Shown: positions 1 to 8,798, counted from the stretch's first letter. The stretch is 47,018 nucleotides of DNA from Tannerella sp. (GCA_031277335.1 JAITMM010000152.1:1-47018); one strand, 5' to 3'. Numbers and translations are program-made. The notes: generated by a model from the letters alone, not told the origin.

Positions 1-777
1 CTCAAGAAAATCTATCGCTGGGATGCTGACCGGCAGTCGCTCAGCCTGCTTGCCGACTATCCGTGGAAGCCTTTCACGCTTGCTACCGACACGAAAGACA
101 ACCTTTTAGTGATTTTCCGCTACGACCCGCAGCCCGGATACCTTGTCAACGGTGAACAGGAAACCGTCCCCCAACTGCCCGACGACAACCCGATGTACAG
201 CGGTTGGGGCAACGGCGGCTGGGCTGCCCGGGGTTATTCCGTCGACCCCGACAACCCCGACGAGACCTTCCGTCCGCTCCCGCGTATCGCCACGAAAGAC
301 GCCGCGAACGTCCGCCGTATCATCTACCCCGCCTCACGCTGGCGAGGCGATTTCGACAGGATCGTTGTCTCCATGCCCGACAACAGTTTCCTCGCACCCG
401 ACGGCGTGACGATTATCCCCGAAACGTACGATTTGGGTCGCTCGGCAGCGCTGTTTGCCGTCACACCCGGACAGCAGTCGCCCGTTTTCGTGGCGCATGA
501 AAACAACAAGACCACCGTCAGGCTCGACGTCAACGCCGACGGCTCGCTCACCAACGCCCGGGAAGCCTTCCCACGCGGACAGTACAGCAGCGTAACGGAT
601 AGTGACGGAAACGTTTACATAGCCGACGGCGAAATCTTCGTCTACGACCGTTCCGGCAAGGAAGTCAGACGTATCCACCTCGAAGAACGCCTCATCTCGC
701 TGGCCATCGGCGGCAAGGATTTCAGGATGCTGTTTGCCACGACGACACGGGCGCTTTATGGGATTGTTTTGAAATAA
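1..777 (+). CDS. SMP-30/gluconolactonase-like beta-propeller protein, 3' part
   Basis: The frame is open from the first base of the window, so the gene starts upstream; about 258 codons are visible before the TAA at 775-777. The visible part has short repeated beta-strand units with Asp/Gly turns, such as DSDGNVYIADGEIFVYD, and ends LFATTTRALYGIVL. That is close to the last blade of SMP-30/gluconolactonase/LRE-like propellers. The family hydrolyses sugar lactones or forms extracellular sugar-binding propellers. The segment is GC-rich compared with the AT-rich secreted-protein genes that follow. The start, any signal peptide and the N-terminal domains are outside the window, so the exact enzyme cannot be named. 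A general NHL/SGL propeller is the alternative. Confidence 0.6.
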   Translation, partial: LKKIYRWDADRQSLSLLADYPWKPFTLATDTKDNLLVIFRYDPQPGYLVNGEQETVPQLPDDNPMYSGWGNGGWAARGYSVDPDNPDETFRPLPRIATKDAANVRRIIYPASRWRGDFDRIVVSMPDNSFLAPDGVTIIPETYDLGRSAALFAVTPGQQSPVFVAHENNKTTVRLDVNADGSLTNAREAFPRGQYSSVTDSDGNVYIADGEIFVYDRSGKEVRRIHLEERLISLAIGGKDFRMLFATTTRALYGIVLK

Positions 778-858
778 GGAAACGCTGCGCCGCAAGGGTC
801 ATCGTTTTGAGAAAGTGTATATTATTTCAATTAATGTACTAAAATGTAAAATAATGTA

Positions 859-866
859 TATCTTTG
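859..866 (+). promoter_or_regulatory. Bacteroidetes -7 box upstream of the 894 gene
   Basis: TATCTTTG matches the Bacteroidetes housekeeping sigma -7 consensus TAnnTTTG and is followed by CAGC. No good TTG -33 element lies 19-21 bp upstream. The box overlaps the in-frame TTG at 864, so translation cannot begin there; this supports the ATG at 894, about 20 bases after the expected transcription start. Confidence 0.55.
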
Positions 867-893
867 CAGCCCGATAAGCAATTTTTATTCAAA

Positions 894-2252
894 ATGAAAT
901 ATACAAAATCGGGAAAAACAGTTTTCCAACAGATGATCGTCATCATTTCGCTGCTATTCGCATCACATGCCGCGACATACGCACAAACTGCGCAAACAAT
1001 AGATCCCATTGGTAATATTACATTAACCTACGGCGATGCACCTTATCCAGTTAATCCAAAAGCCAGTTCCAATTTGGCGGTCTCTCTTGCAACGTCTGAT
1101 GCTAATGTTGTGTCTATAAATAGCGACAATATGTTGGAAATTAAAGGAACAGGAGATGCAACTATCACCGCATCTCAAGGAGGAGGAGGTAATGATCCGG
1201 ATGGCAACCCGTACGATGAGGCGCCGAATGTAACCTTTAAAGTCAAGGTCAACAAAAAAAACTTGACCGTCAGAGCAAACGATATGACAAAATACTATGA
1301 CAGCCAACCCTTTTCAGGTGGAAACGGTGTGTCATATTCCGGTTTTGCATATAGTGAAGGGCCTAACGTTTTGAGCGGATCGCTTACCTTCGGCGGGTCA
1401 TCGCAGGGCGCCATCGATCCCGGCCATTACGACATCATTCTTTATGGCGGATTAACGGCAAACAACTATAATATCACTTACGTGCCGGGTACGCTGACGA
1501 TTATCGAGCCAAATTCAGGCACGGCCAACAGACTTGTTTTCCCGGGCCCCTATACCATATTTGTCAGTTCGGGACTTACGCTGGCCGACATCGAATTGCC
1601 GCGTGGTTTTGTATGGAAGTTTCCCGATACGCAGCTTTTCCTGGGAACGGGGCAAACCTTCCCCGCCATCTATATGTATTCCAATGGAAGATACGGTCAG
1701 GTAGAAGGCATTATCGTGGTAAATGTCGTCACTCAGGTCATTTATCCGGGTTTGCAGCGCGAAGTAAATCTGCCCAAGCCGCCTGCAGACGTGCTTGTCT
1801 CACCACATTACGGTAATCATTACATATTGATAGGCACCGACTTTACGTTCACATTGACTTTCCTTAACGGCGAACCTTTCACGGTACGCACTAACCGCAC
1901 CGACCCGGATACAGGCAAACAGGAAACGCTCGTCGGCACACCGAATGACAAAGGCGGCTTCAGCTACACGATTCGCGGCATCGTGACGCAACCAGTCCGT
2001 ATCTATTACGGCGATGATATGCCCAATGTACCGGTCTGGAACGATGTTATCGGCAAATCGGCCGTTTGGACACATGGTCAAACGTTGTATATAAGGAGCG
2101 TCGGCCCCGACGCAGCCGATATCTTCTCCATTACCGGTCGGCTTATCAAACGCATCTACGTAACCGAAGGCCTCGTCAGCGAGACGCTGCCCAAAGGCGT
2201 CTATATCGTCAGGCTGAAAGACGGTGCTGCGTTCAAAGTCGTCAGCAGGTAA
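894..2252 (+). CDS. secreted MBG/Ig-like domain protein with T9SS-type C-terminal signal
   Basis: A 452-residue exported protein. Residues 1-31 are a Sec signal peptide ending TYAQ. An Ig-like (Big/MBG-type) domain follows from about residue 35 to 120, starting LTYGDAPYPVNPKAS. An MBG-type domain runs from about 125 to 205 (KKNLTVRANDMTKYYD to YVPGTLTI). After a linker there is a 100-residue module with VRTNRTDPDTGKQE that is repeated in the gene at 2605. The last 60 residues (LYIRSV, IFSITGRLIKR, LPKGVYIVRLKD, KVVSR) have the pattern of a type A T9SS sorting domain. The protein is therefore probably exported through T9SS and released or anchored at the cell surface. No catalytic motif is visible; a structural or adhesive role is inferred. 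The longer frame from TTG 864 is rejected because the promoter lies across it. Confidence 0.75.
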   Translation: MKYTKSGKTVFQQMIVIISLLFASHAATYAQTAQTIDPIGNITLTYGDAPYPVNPKASSNLAVSLATSDANVVSINSDNMLEIKGTGDATITASQGGGGNDPDGNPYDEAPNVTFKVKVNKKNLTVRANDMTKYYDSQPFSGGNGVSYSGFAYSEGPNVLSGSLTFGGSSQGAIDPGHYDIILYGGLTANNYNITYVPGTLTIIEPNSGTANRLVFPGPYTIFVSSGLTLADIELPRGFVWKFPDTQLFLGTGQTFPAIYMYSNGRYGQVEGIIVVNVVTQVIYPGLQREVNLPKPPADVLVSPHYGNHYILIGTDFTFTLTFLNGEPFTVRTNRTDPDTGKQETLVGTPNDKGGFSYTIRGIVTQPVRIYYGDDMPNVPVWNDVIGKSAVWTHGQTLYIRSVGPDAADIFSITGRLIKRIYVTEGLVSETLPKGVYIVRLKDGAAFKVVSR

Positions 2253-2318
2253 CATCTACAAGTAAAACGTTAATTATAGTTAAAAAAGTCTTTTTTCTGA
2301 AATTTTCTTAAAAAATGT

Positions 2319-2349
2319 ATTGCCATTAAAAAAAGTGTCGATATATTTG
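2319..2349 (+). promoter_or_regulatory. promoter for the 2385 small ORF and the 2605 gene
   Basis: ATTG at 2319-2322 and TATATTTG at 2342-2349 are separated by 19 bp, a full match to the Bacteroidetes -33/-7 arrangement. Transcription should start near 2356. This leaves a 5' leader of about 250 bases before the ATG at 2605, and that leader holds the small ORF at 2385. Confidence 0.7.
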
Positions 2350-2384
2350 CGCAATAATATAATACTTATCTAAAAGGAGGCTAT

Positions 2385-2513
2385 ATGTTGTGCACATCTC
2401 CTGACTTTATTTTTGGTTTTTTGACATTTCCCGCTTGTTCGATGGCTGAAAATGTCCTCAAAGAATATGCCTCGCACGGAAAATATAAAATAAATTATAA
2501 ATATTTTGCATAA
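2385..2513 (+). CDS. candidate 42-residue small protein or leader peptide
   Basis: A 42-codon ORF (starts MLCTSPDFIFGF, ends NYKYFA) inside the long leader of the 2605 gene. It is preceded by AAAGGAGG at 2373-2380, four bases before the ATG. That is a perfect Shine-Dalgarno in a phylum where such sites are rare and generally not used. AGGAG (2375-2379) can pair with CTCCT (2398-2402), and ATGT (2385-2388) with ACAT (2394-2397), so ribosome site and start codon could both be held in a hairpin. The peptide is hydrophobic in its first half and polar and basic in the second. No homologue is recognised. It could be a leader peptide, a small membrane protein, or a chance ORF in an AT-rich leader. 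Confidence 0.35.
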   Translation: MLCTSPDFIFGFLTFPACSMAENVLKEYASHGKYKINYKYFA

Positions 2514-2604
2514 ATTTTGTATGTCTTATTAACTATTAAAAGGATAATTCCGCATAATAATAAGTAATTAAATGGTAAAATAATAATAAATAAAATATAA
2601 AATC

Positions 2605-5600
2605 ATGAAGAAATTCTACTTTCTTTTATGTTGCGGCTTACTATTTGCCGCAATGGGGGTTAAGGCGCAAAGCTTTGACCTTGCTACGCAAGATGCCAAC
2701 ATTGTTGCGACTGCAACGCCATCAACGTACACAATTACACAATCAAGTGGTGCTTCTACCCAACATTTCATTTCAGTCACAGGTTCCGGTACTGTGAATA
2801 TAATTTTGAATGGAACTTTAAACCCTATTAATGTAGTAGCTATTGCCCGTGCATTCTATATTGCATCTGGAGTAACGGTGAATTTAACGCTTATTGGCAC
2901 CAGCACATTTACAAGCGGGAATTACTATGCAGGTATAAATGTTCCAACCGGAGCTTCTTTAATAATTGACGGAGCCGGCACTTTGAATGTAAATGGCGGA
3001 GGCACAGGTGGTGTAACAAATACAGGTGGAGGTGCCGGTATTGGTGGAAATGGAGACGGTAGCTCAACTGGCGCTGAATCGAACGGTACTATAATTATCA
3101 ATGGAGGAGTTTTTGATATTAAAGGAGGTGATGCAACAGGTAACAGTGTAGGCGGAGGTGCAGGTATTGGCGGCGGCGGTGGTGGAAATAATGCAGCAGG
3201 AAATGGCTCTCAAATTTATATTAACGGTGGAAAAGGTGTAATTACCGGTGGGTCAGCATCAAGTGGCGGCCTCGGTAATACGAACAAAGGTGGCGGCGCC
3301 GGTATCGGTGGTGGTGGAGCAGGCAGCCCTGGTCAAGGAGGTACAGGAAATGATATTCATGTTAATGTAGGTACATTTAATATTTCCGGTGGTACTTCAG
3401 ATGGTGGTAATGGTGCAGATGTTGGAGGTGGAGGTTCAGGAGGTGCTATTCCTGAAGCAGGAGATGATGATGATAACTATGATCCAAGTATAACTGTATC
3501 AAGCATTAGTGTGTCTCCAGACAACCTTTCATTTAATGTTGGAGAACAACTTAATCTCAGTAGTCTTATAATTACCAGACATTTTAGTGATGGTACTACA
3601 ACAGATCAAATTTATTACGTTGATTTTTATAATTATAATGTCACTTCGTCACTTACTGAGGGCAAAATTTTATCATTATCTGATAACGGAATTACATTTA
3701 CAATAGAATGTAGTGGCCAAACAGCAAATGTAGACCTTATAGTAACTGCAAGTTATAAAGCTACAATAAATATAAATTTAGATGGTCTCGCATGGATGGG
3801 AAACGACAAAGAATTAAATTTATATCAAAGCGGTTCTCTAAAATACGAATTCAATACTGTCGGAACGAGAGGTTTATCCGGTGAAATTATTTTTATTGAT
3901 GTCGAATCCGACATATATGATATTTTTGATGGAACAACCGACACTGGAATAAATATTGATCTCAGTGCTGGAGATAATAGTGTATCTCTGGATTACTACA
4001 CAATAAAGTTTAGCGGCATTTCCCCTGACGGGTCTATAACTATTACTCCTTCAACTGTAACTGCAACTTATGACGGAAGTTCTGCTGTTGATGGAGAAGT
4101 TGTTCTTGGTGGCAAAACGTTAATAATAACAGTGAACGTATCGGGAGCTTCCCTATACAATTACGATTGGAGTACCAGCAGTACAGGCGGTAATCCCACT
4201 CCTGCCATTGTTCCTGCTACCATGCCCACATCAGCAACTACTTCAACCATGACAATAACAGGCCTGACCGATGCCGTAACTGCAATATGCAGCATCACCG
4301 GAAGATTTGATGTTGTCATTACCACGAATCTTGACGGAACGGCAACTTCCCTTATAAGCACAGTTCTGGAACTGCACGGTACTCCCAATTACACAGTATT
4401 TACCGATGACGGAAACGGCAAACATACTTTCACCAACGTCGCGGTAGGCACTTATGCTATTTACGATGATAATGGGGATACGGGAGAAACTGTCGTTTTA
4501 CCTGCTGGAGGTCTTACTGCAATACTGGATTACTATACAATCTCAATCGCCATAGTTGATGACCCATTAGGCTTATCATCTTCAAGTACATTTACTGCAA
4601 CTTATAATAAACCATCTCCTGCATTTTCGGTTACTTCAGGTGATATTGTTCTTGGTGGTGGAGATCTGGTAATTGAAGCATTTGGAAATGGACCGGCAGG
4701 ATTATCTTATAGTTATTCATGGTGGGAAGACCCATTAACAAAAGCTGCTCCAACATATATAGGTGAAACTTACACTTCCGACAATCATGGAACTACAATT
4801 CCTTTATTACAAGCAAAAGTAAATATAACTTGTTCAGTTTTGGGAACTGTAATTCCTTTGCCACTTAAGTCGCAATCCATCACACTCCCGGCACCTAATA
4901 TTACTAAATACTTGGGCGATGCGCCGTTCAATCCGGGGGCTAAAGCCAGTTCGGGGCTGTCTGTAAAATATGTATCGTCTGATCCGAGTATCGCATCGGT
5001 TGATGCTTCGGGAAATATTGTCATACATAAGGCGGGAACGGTAATAATCACCGTTTCGCAATCGGGAAATAGTTCTTTCAGCGCTGCTATAGATGTGTCG
5101 TTCATGCTGACTATATTGCCACCGGAACAGCAAAAGCCGTCAACACCTACGGCTCAGCGCGAAATTCATATTCCGATGCCGCCTGATGGTGTCATATTGG
5201 ACATTCAACACGGAGTGCATTATGTGGAAATCTATCACGACTTCAAGTTTAAGCTGACATTCACTAACGGTGAAGTTTATAGGGTACGTACCAACCGTAT
5301 AGACCCGAAAACAGGAAAACAGGAAGAACTCATTGGTGTTCCAAATGGAAAAGGCGAATATGAATACTCCATTATAAATGTAATAACTCAACCGATCTAT
5401 GTCTATATCGGACCTGATACTCGCGGCCCTGTCGGGAACGAAGTCGTTAATAACCATTCGATTTATGTGCAAAACAGGACGCTATATATGAACGGTTTGG
5501 TTATTGGCGAATCTTGGGGCGTGTATAATATCACCGGAGCATTAGTCACGCAAGGTGTTGCCAATGGCAACAGTATGAGCGTGTTACTGCCGGGACGCGG

Positions 5601-5649
5601 GATTTTTATTGTCCGTCTGGGCAACAAGTCAATGAAGGTTGTAAATTGA
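2605..5649 (+). CDS. large secreted Gly-rich/Ig-like protein with T9SS-type C-terminal signal
   Basis: 1014 residues. Residues 1-22 are a Sec signal peptide ending VKAQ. Residues about 25-290 form a Gly-rich repeat region with recurring GGGAGIGG and INGG units that resembles beta-helix or carbohydrate-binding surface domains. An Ig-like domain follows at about 297-395 (ISVSPDNLSFNVGEQ). Two diverged copies of a repeat ending LDYYTI lie near 387-475 and 570-655. An Ig-like domain at about 760-840 (LGDAPFNPGAKASSGLSV) matches the one in the 894 gene. A module with VRTNRIDPKTGKQEE and a T9SS-like tail (VYNITGALVTQG, GIFIVRLGN, KVVN) close the protein. No catalytic residues are apparent; a surface adhesin or matrix protein is the inference. 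The first two thirds are clearly more AT-rich than the flanking genes. Confidence 0.7.
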   Translation: MKKFYFLLCCGLLFAAMGVKAQSFDLATQDANIVATATPSTYTITQSSGASTQHFISVTGSGTVNIILNGTLNPINVVAIARAFYIASGVTVNLTLIGTSTFTSGNYYAGINVPTGASLIIDGAGTLNVNGGGTGGVTNTGGGAGIGGNGDGSSTGAESNGTIIINGGVFDIKGGDATGNSVGGGAGIGGGGGGNNAAGNGSQIYINGGKGVITGGSASSGGLGNTNKGGGAGIGGGGAGSPGQGGTGNDIHVNVGTFNISGGTSDGGNGADVGGGGSGGAIPEAGDDDDNYDPSITVSSISVSPDNLSFNVGEQLNLSSLIITRHFSDGTTTDQIYYVDFYNYNVTSSLTEGKILSLSDNGITFTIECSGQTANVDLIVTASYKATININLDGLAWMGNDKELNLYQSGSLKYEFNTVGTRGLSGEIIFIDVESDIYDIFDGTTDTGINIDLSAGDNSVSLDYYTIKFSGISPDGSITITPSTVTATYDGSSAVDGEVVLGGKTLIITVNVSGASLYNYDWSTSSTGGNPTPAIVPATMPTSATTSTMTITGLTDAVTAICSITGRFDVVITTNLDGTATSLISTVLELHGTPNYTVFTDDGNGKHTFTNVAVGTYAIYDDNGDTGETVVLPAGGLTAILDYYTISIAIVDDPLGLSSSSTFTATYNKPSPAFSVTSGDIVLGGGDLVIEAFGNGPAGLSYSYSWWEDPLTKAAPTYIGETYTSDNHGTTIPLLQAKVNITCSVLGTVIPLPLKSQSITLPAPNITKYLGDAPFNPGAKASSGLSVKYVSSDPSIASVDASGNIVIHKAGTVIITVSQSGNSSFSAAIDVSFMLTILPPEQQKPSTPTAQREIHIPMPPDGVILDIQHGVHYVEIYHDFKFKLTFTNGEVYRVRTNRIDPKTGKQEELIGVPNGKGEYEYSIINVITQPIYVYIGPDTRGPVGNEVVNNHSIYVQNRTLYMNGLVIGESWGVYNITGALVTQGVANGNSMSVLLPGRGIFIVRLGNKSMKVVN

Positions 5650-5662
5650 GACGGTTGAGGAG

Positions 5663-5683
5663 ATTGCGGATCAAGTCCGCAAT
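5663..5683. repeat. REP-like palindrome / possible terminator
   Basis: ATTGCGGA-TCAAG-TCCGCAAT is a perfect 8-bp inverted repeat with a 5-base loop, 14 bases after the stop of the 2605 gene. Read on the minus strand it encodes the peptide RHCGLDPQSP, seen as a spurious ORF product of a REP-like repeat in many bacterial genomes. There is no T tract, so it may stabilise an mRNA 3' end rather than terminate on its own. Confidence 0.55.
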
Positions 5684-5725
5684 GACGTGTTCGTAAAAGA
5701 AGTATAAACAATTAATCACATTCGT

Positions 5726-6592
5726 ATGAAAAAAAGATTTTTTAAAACAGTATTTTTGCTATTCGTCACTTTGTCAGTTAGTTATTCACAAATGACAGTG
5801 AAGTTATGGGAAAATGAGCCGCCGACAAGTAATCAGCTGACGGCACCGGAAAATATAGATGCCAACTATTGGATTACCAATGTATCAACGCCTGAGTTGA
5901 CTATCTATCTGCCGGAAAAAAGCAAAGCCAACGGGCAGGCGGTCGTTATTTGCCCGGGTGGCGGATATTCGGGGCTGGCATCGAATCATGAGGGTATCAT
6001 GGTGGCCCAATGGCTGAACAGTCAAGGTATTGCAGGTATTGTATTGAAATACCGCATGCCTAACGGGCATAAAGAGGTTCCGCTGGACGATGCAGAACAA
6101 GCCATACGCTACGTTCGCAGTCATGCTGCGGAATGGAATATACGTCCCGATGCTATCGGTATTTGCGGATTTTCGGCAGGAGGTCACCTGGCGTCCACCG
6201 CATCTACGCATTTCTCGCTTGAGGGCGTCAGCTCGCGGCCTGATTTCTCCATTCTCTTTTATCCTGTCGTAACTATGGATCCCGATGTCGTACATTCAGG
6301 TTCAAAAAACAATCTTATAGGCACCAATCCGTCATTGTCGGATATTCATATCTTCTCGAATGAGAAACAGGTGAACAGCAACACGCCGCCTGCCATCCTC
6401 TTTTTGAGTGATGATGATTTAGCAGTGTTGCCGGAAAACAGCATTCGTTATTATCAGGCGCTGAAAGCCAATAACATCAAAGCATCATTACATATCTTTC
6501 CCGTAGGAGGACACGGCTGGGGTTTCAGACCGGACTTCGCCTATAATAAACAGGTGTTGGAGCTATTGGCAGCGTGGCTTAAGGCGCTTTGA
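5726..6592 (+). CDS. secreted alpha/beta hydrolase, acetyl-esterase type
   Basis: 288 residues with a signal peptide (1-21, ending VSYS). The fold signature is that of BD-FAE/acetyl xylan esterase-like hydrolases. CPGGGYSGLA at 76-85 is the oxyanion-hole strand. GFSAGGH at 148-154 holds the nucleophile Ser150. An Asp in the DDD run at about 229-231 and His263 in GGHGWGF complete the triad. Such enzymes remove acetyl or other ester groups from plant polysaccharides or related glycans. The last 52 bp overlap the 3' end of convergent folK. No Bacteroidetes -7 box is evident in the 76-bp gap upstream, so it may be read through from the 2605 gene. The substrate is not shown. Confidence 0.8.
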   Translation: MKKRFFKTVFLLFVTLSVSYSQMTVKLWENEPPTSNQLTAPENIDANYWITNVSTPELTIYLPEKSKANGQAVVICPGGGYSGLASNHEGIMVAQWLNSQGIAGIVLKYRMPNGHKEVPLDDAEQAIRYVRSHAAEWNIRPDAIGICGFSAGGHLASTASTHFSLEGVSSRPDFSILFYPVVTMDPDVVHSGSKNNLIGTNPSLSDIHIFSNEKQVNSNTPPAILFLSDDDLAVLPENSIRYYQALKANNIKASLHIFPVGGHGWGFRPDFAYNKQVLELLAAWLKAL

Positions 6593-7041
6593 AGGAGTTC
6601 CGAAACCGGCTGATGCATAACCGGATGGATAATCGCCGGGGCAATCTCGGCCAATGGTTGCAAGGTAAACAATCGCTCATGCATCAGAGGATGAGGAATT
6701 ATCAGATCGGGCGTTTGCAACACAGCATCGTCATATAGCAGTATATCGATATCTATCAGGCGATCAGTATATTGATCTGTATTGCTTTTTGCGATACGTC
6801 CGAGCGAGCGTTCGATTTGCTGCGTCACTGCCAGCAGTTCAACGGGCAGGAGAGGCGTCACCAGATGAACGGCTACATTTAAAAACAGCCGTGGCGATGA
6901 ATAACCCCAAGGAGGCGACTCGTGAAAACTTGAAAAGGCCGGGATTGTTCCGGCTTTTTCGCTTAAATGAACGATTGCATCGATCAATTGTTGACGCCTG
7001 TCTCCAAGATTGGAGCCAAGACAAAGGTATACGTTTGCCAC
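6541..7041 (-). CDS. folK: 2-amino-4-hydroxy-6-hydroxymethyldihydropteridine pyrophosphokinase
   Basis: 166 residues, normal length for HPPK. It transfers pyrophosphate from ATP to 6-hydroxymethyl-dihydropterin in folate synthesis, in the cytoplasm. Signature motifs are GSNLGDR near the N-terminus, ERSLGR, DRLIDIDILLYDD with the metal-binding Asp residues, and IPHPLMHERLFTLQPLAEIAP. The start is a GTG at 7039-7041, giving MANVYLCLGSNLG as in the family, 11 bases after the queA stop. It is the last gene of the ftsX-to-folK operon. Its 3' end overlaps the convergent hydrolase gene by 52 bp, so the two transcripts are antisense there. Confidence 0.93.
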   Translation of the reverse strand: MANVYLCLGSNLGDRRQQLIDAIVHLSEKAGTIPAFSSFHESPPWGYSSPRLFLNVAVHLVTPLLPVELLAVTQQIERSLGRIAKSNTDQYTDRLIDIDILLYDDAVLQTPDLIIPHPLMHERLFTLQPLAEIAPAIIHPVMHQPVSELLQSALSHAANSSNTCLL

Positions 7042-7052
7042 TTACGGTGAGA

Positions 7053-8102
7053 TCAGAGAATCAGCATGGCATCACCATAGGCGCAGAATTTATATTTCTC
7101 CTTGATTGCCAATTGATAAGCCTCCATCGTCAACTCATATCCTGCAAACGAGGCAACCATCATCAAAAGCGTGGACAACGGCATGTGGAAATTGGTTATC
7201 ATCGTATTGGCCACGTTAAATTCGTAAGGATGAAAGATAAACTTGTTTGTCCATCCGTCGTATTCTTTCAAGTGCTTGTCCGTGCCGACAGCCGTCTCCA
7301 TCGCCCTCATCACGGAGCATCCGACGGCACATATCCTGCGCCCGTTGTCTTTCGCTTCATTGACTGCATCCACCACATCAGCCTTAATTATCATCTGCTC
7401 AGAGTCTATCTTGTGTTTTGACAAGTCTTCGACGTCTATTTCGCGATAGTTGCCTAAGCCGGAATGTACGGTCAGATATACAAACTTGCAGTCTTTTATT
7501 TCCATCCGTTTCATCAGTTCGCGACTGAAATGCATTCCTGCGGCAGGCGCTACGACGGCACCTTCTTCGGTGGCAAAGATCGTCTGGTAGCGCTCGACGT
7601 CGTCCGGTTCGGCAGGTCTATCCATATACTTGGGTAGAGGCGTTTCGCCTAATGCATAGAGTGTTTGCTTGAATACATCGTGAGGCGCATCATACAGGAA
7701 GCGCAACGTGCGGCCGCGCGAAGTTGTATTGTCAATCACTTCGGCCACCATCGACTCATCCTCACCGAAATAGAGCTTGTTGCCGATACGTATCTTTCGT
7801 GCCGGGTCTACAAGCACATCCCATAAACGAAGGGCGGGGTTCAGCTCGCGAAGCAGAAACACCTCGATAATAGCCCTTGTCTTCTCCTTGTTGCCATACA
7901 AACGGGCAGGAAAAACCCTCGTATTATTCATCACAAACACATCTCCCGGCCCGACATAATTAATCAAGTCCTTGAAAATCTTGTGTTCTATCTTGCCGGT
8001 ATTTCGGTGGAGAACCATCATCCGCGATTCATCCCTGTGCTGAGCCGGATATTTGCCGATCAACTCCTGCGGTAAAACAAATTTGAATTTTGACAGTTTC
8101 AT
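7053..8102 (-). CDS. queA: S-adenosylmethionine:tRNA ribosyltransferase-isomerase (QueA), first copy
   Basis: 349 residues, the usual QueA size. The enzyme moves the ribosyl part of SAM onto 7-aminomethyl-7-deazaguanine in tRNA to form epoxyqueuosine. Motifs are [41 protein letters not shown] and the C-terminal YGDAML. It belongs to the QueA type found beside truB in Bacteroidetes. Several normally conserved motifs have changed here: [10 protein letters not shown] in place of [17 protein letters not shown] in place of HxGxGTF, and [10 protein letters not shown] in place of VGTTSVRTLE. A second QueA-family gene at 13000-14226 keeps the standard motifs. Its stop is 11 bases before folK, and it begins 2 bases after truB. 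Confidence 0.88.
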   Translation of the reverse strand: MKLSKFKFVLPQELIGKYPAQHRDESRMMVLHRNTGKIEHKIFKDLINYVGPGDVFVMNNTRVFPARLYGNKEKTRAIIEVFLLRELNPALRLWDVLVDPARKIRIGNKLYFGEDESMVAEVIDNTTSRGRTLRFLYDAPHDVFKQTLYALGETPLPKYMDRPAEPDDVERYQTIFATEEGAVVAPAAGMHFSRELMKRMEIKDCKFVYLTVHSGLGNYREIDVEDLSKHKIDSEQMIIKADVVDAVNEAKDNGRRICAVGCSVMRAMETAVGTDKHLKEYDGWTNKFIFHPYEFNVANTMITNFHMPLSTLLMMVASFAGYELTMEAYQLAIKEKYKFCAYGDAMLIL

Positions 8103-8104
8103 AC

Positions 8105-8794
8105 TTATGTTATAATATTTTCCAAATAATCATCAATCTCATTGGGTGACATGCACATATCAAGTGTCACATCGCCTATCCGCGTCCTTTCCAACGCTAT
8201 CAGATGCGCACCCGAATCAAGCGCTACACCAATGTCGCGAGCCAATGCGCGGATATAAGTTCCTTTGCTGCATACTACCCTGATCTTGAGTAGGGGCAAT
8301 GCAAACTGCAACAGTTCCAACTCATCTATCACCAGCGTCTTGGCGTTCAGCTTGACTTCCTGGCCTTTACGTGCCATGTCATAAGCTCTCTTCCCGTCTA
8401 TTTTGCATGCTGAAAAGACGGGTGGCACCTGTTGGATAGTGCCCACGAATGTAGACAGCACTGCCTCAACCTTTTCGCGGGTGATATGCTCTGTCGGATA
8501 GACACGGTCTATATCTTTTTCCAGGTCGAACGATGGCGTAGTAGCTCCCAATTGCAAGGTGGCCACGTACTCTTTCGTCTGATATTGAAACGATTCAATG
8601 CGCCTGGTGGCTTTGCCTGTGCATACGATCAATACGCCTGTAGCCTTTGGATCCAATGTCCCGGCATGGCCTACCTTTATCTTTTTCATATTCAGCTTCC
8701 TCGACAACTTGAATCTCAGTTTGTTCACTAAATCGAACGACGTCCAATCAAGCGGTTTGTTGAAGTAAAGCGTTTCGCCTTCCAAAAAATCCAT
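8105..8794 (-). CDS. truB: tRNA pseudouridine(55) synthase
   Basis: TruB makes pseudouridine 55 in the T loop of tRNAs. With the ATG at 8792-8794 the protein is 229 residues, starting [17 protein letters not shown]. The longer frame up to 8857 lies inside uppP and adds 21 unrelated residues, so it is rejected. The catalytic Asp48 lies in [25 protein letters not shown] near residue 170 is the second family motif. It starts 4 bases after the uppP stop and ends 2 bases before queA, consistent with one transcript. The C-terminal PUA domain is short or absent, as in other compact Bacteroidetes TruB proteins. Confidence 0.93.
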   Translation of the reverse strand: MDFLEGETLYFNKPLDWTSFDLVNKLRFKLSRKLNMKKIKVGHAGTLDPKATGVLIVCTGKATRRIESFQYQTKEYVATLQLGATTPSFDLEKDIDRVYPTEHITREKVEAVLSTFVGTIQQVPPVFSACKIDGKRAYDMARKGQEVKLNAKTLVIDELELLQFALPLLKIRVVCSKGTYIRALARDIGVALDSGAHLIALERTRIGDVTLDMCMSPNEIDDYLENIIT

Positions 8795-8798
8795 CTCT

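Noticed and set aside
864-893. TTG start extending the 894 protein by 10 residues
   Set aside because: The TTG is part of the -7 promoter box TATCTTTG, so it would not be transcribed; the ATG at 894 gives a normal signal peptide.
3000-3460. Possible CRISPR or tandem DNA repeat
   Set aside because: The periodicity comes from Gly codons in a coding region; no constant-length repeat with unique spacers exists.
5463-5711. 82-codon minus-strand ORF containing RHCGLDPQSPQ
   Set aside because: It is the known false product of a REP-like palindrome plus the complement of the 2605 gene end.
6789-7421. 210-codon plus-strand ORF across folK and queA
   Set aside because: It runs antisense through two clearly recognised genes and has no domain pattern.
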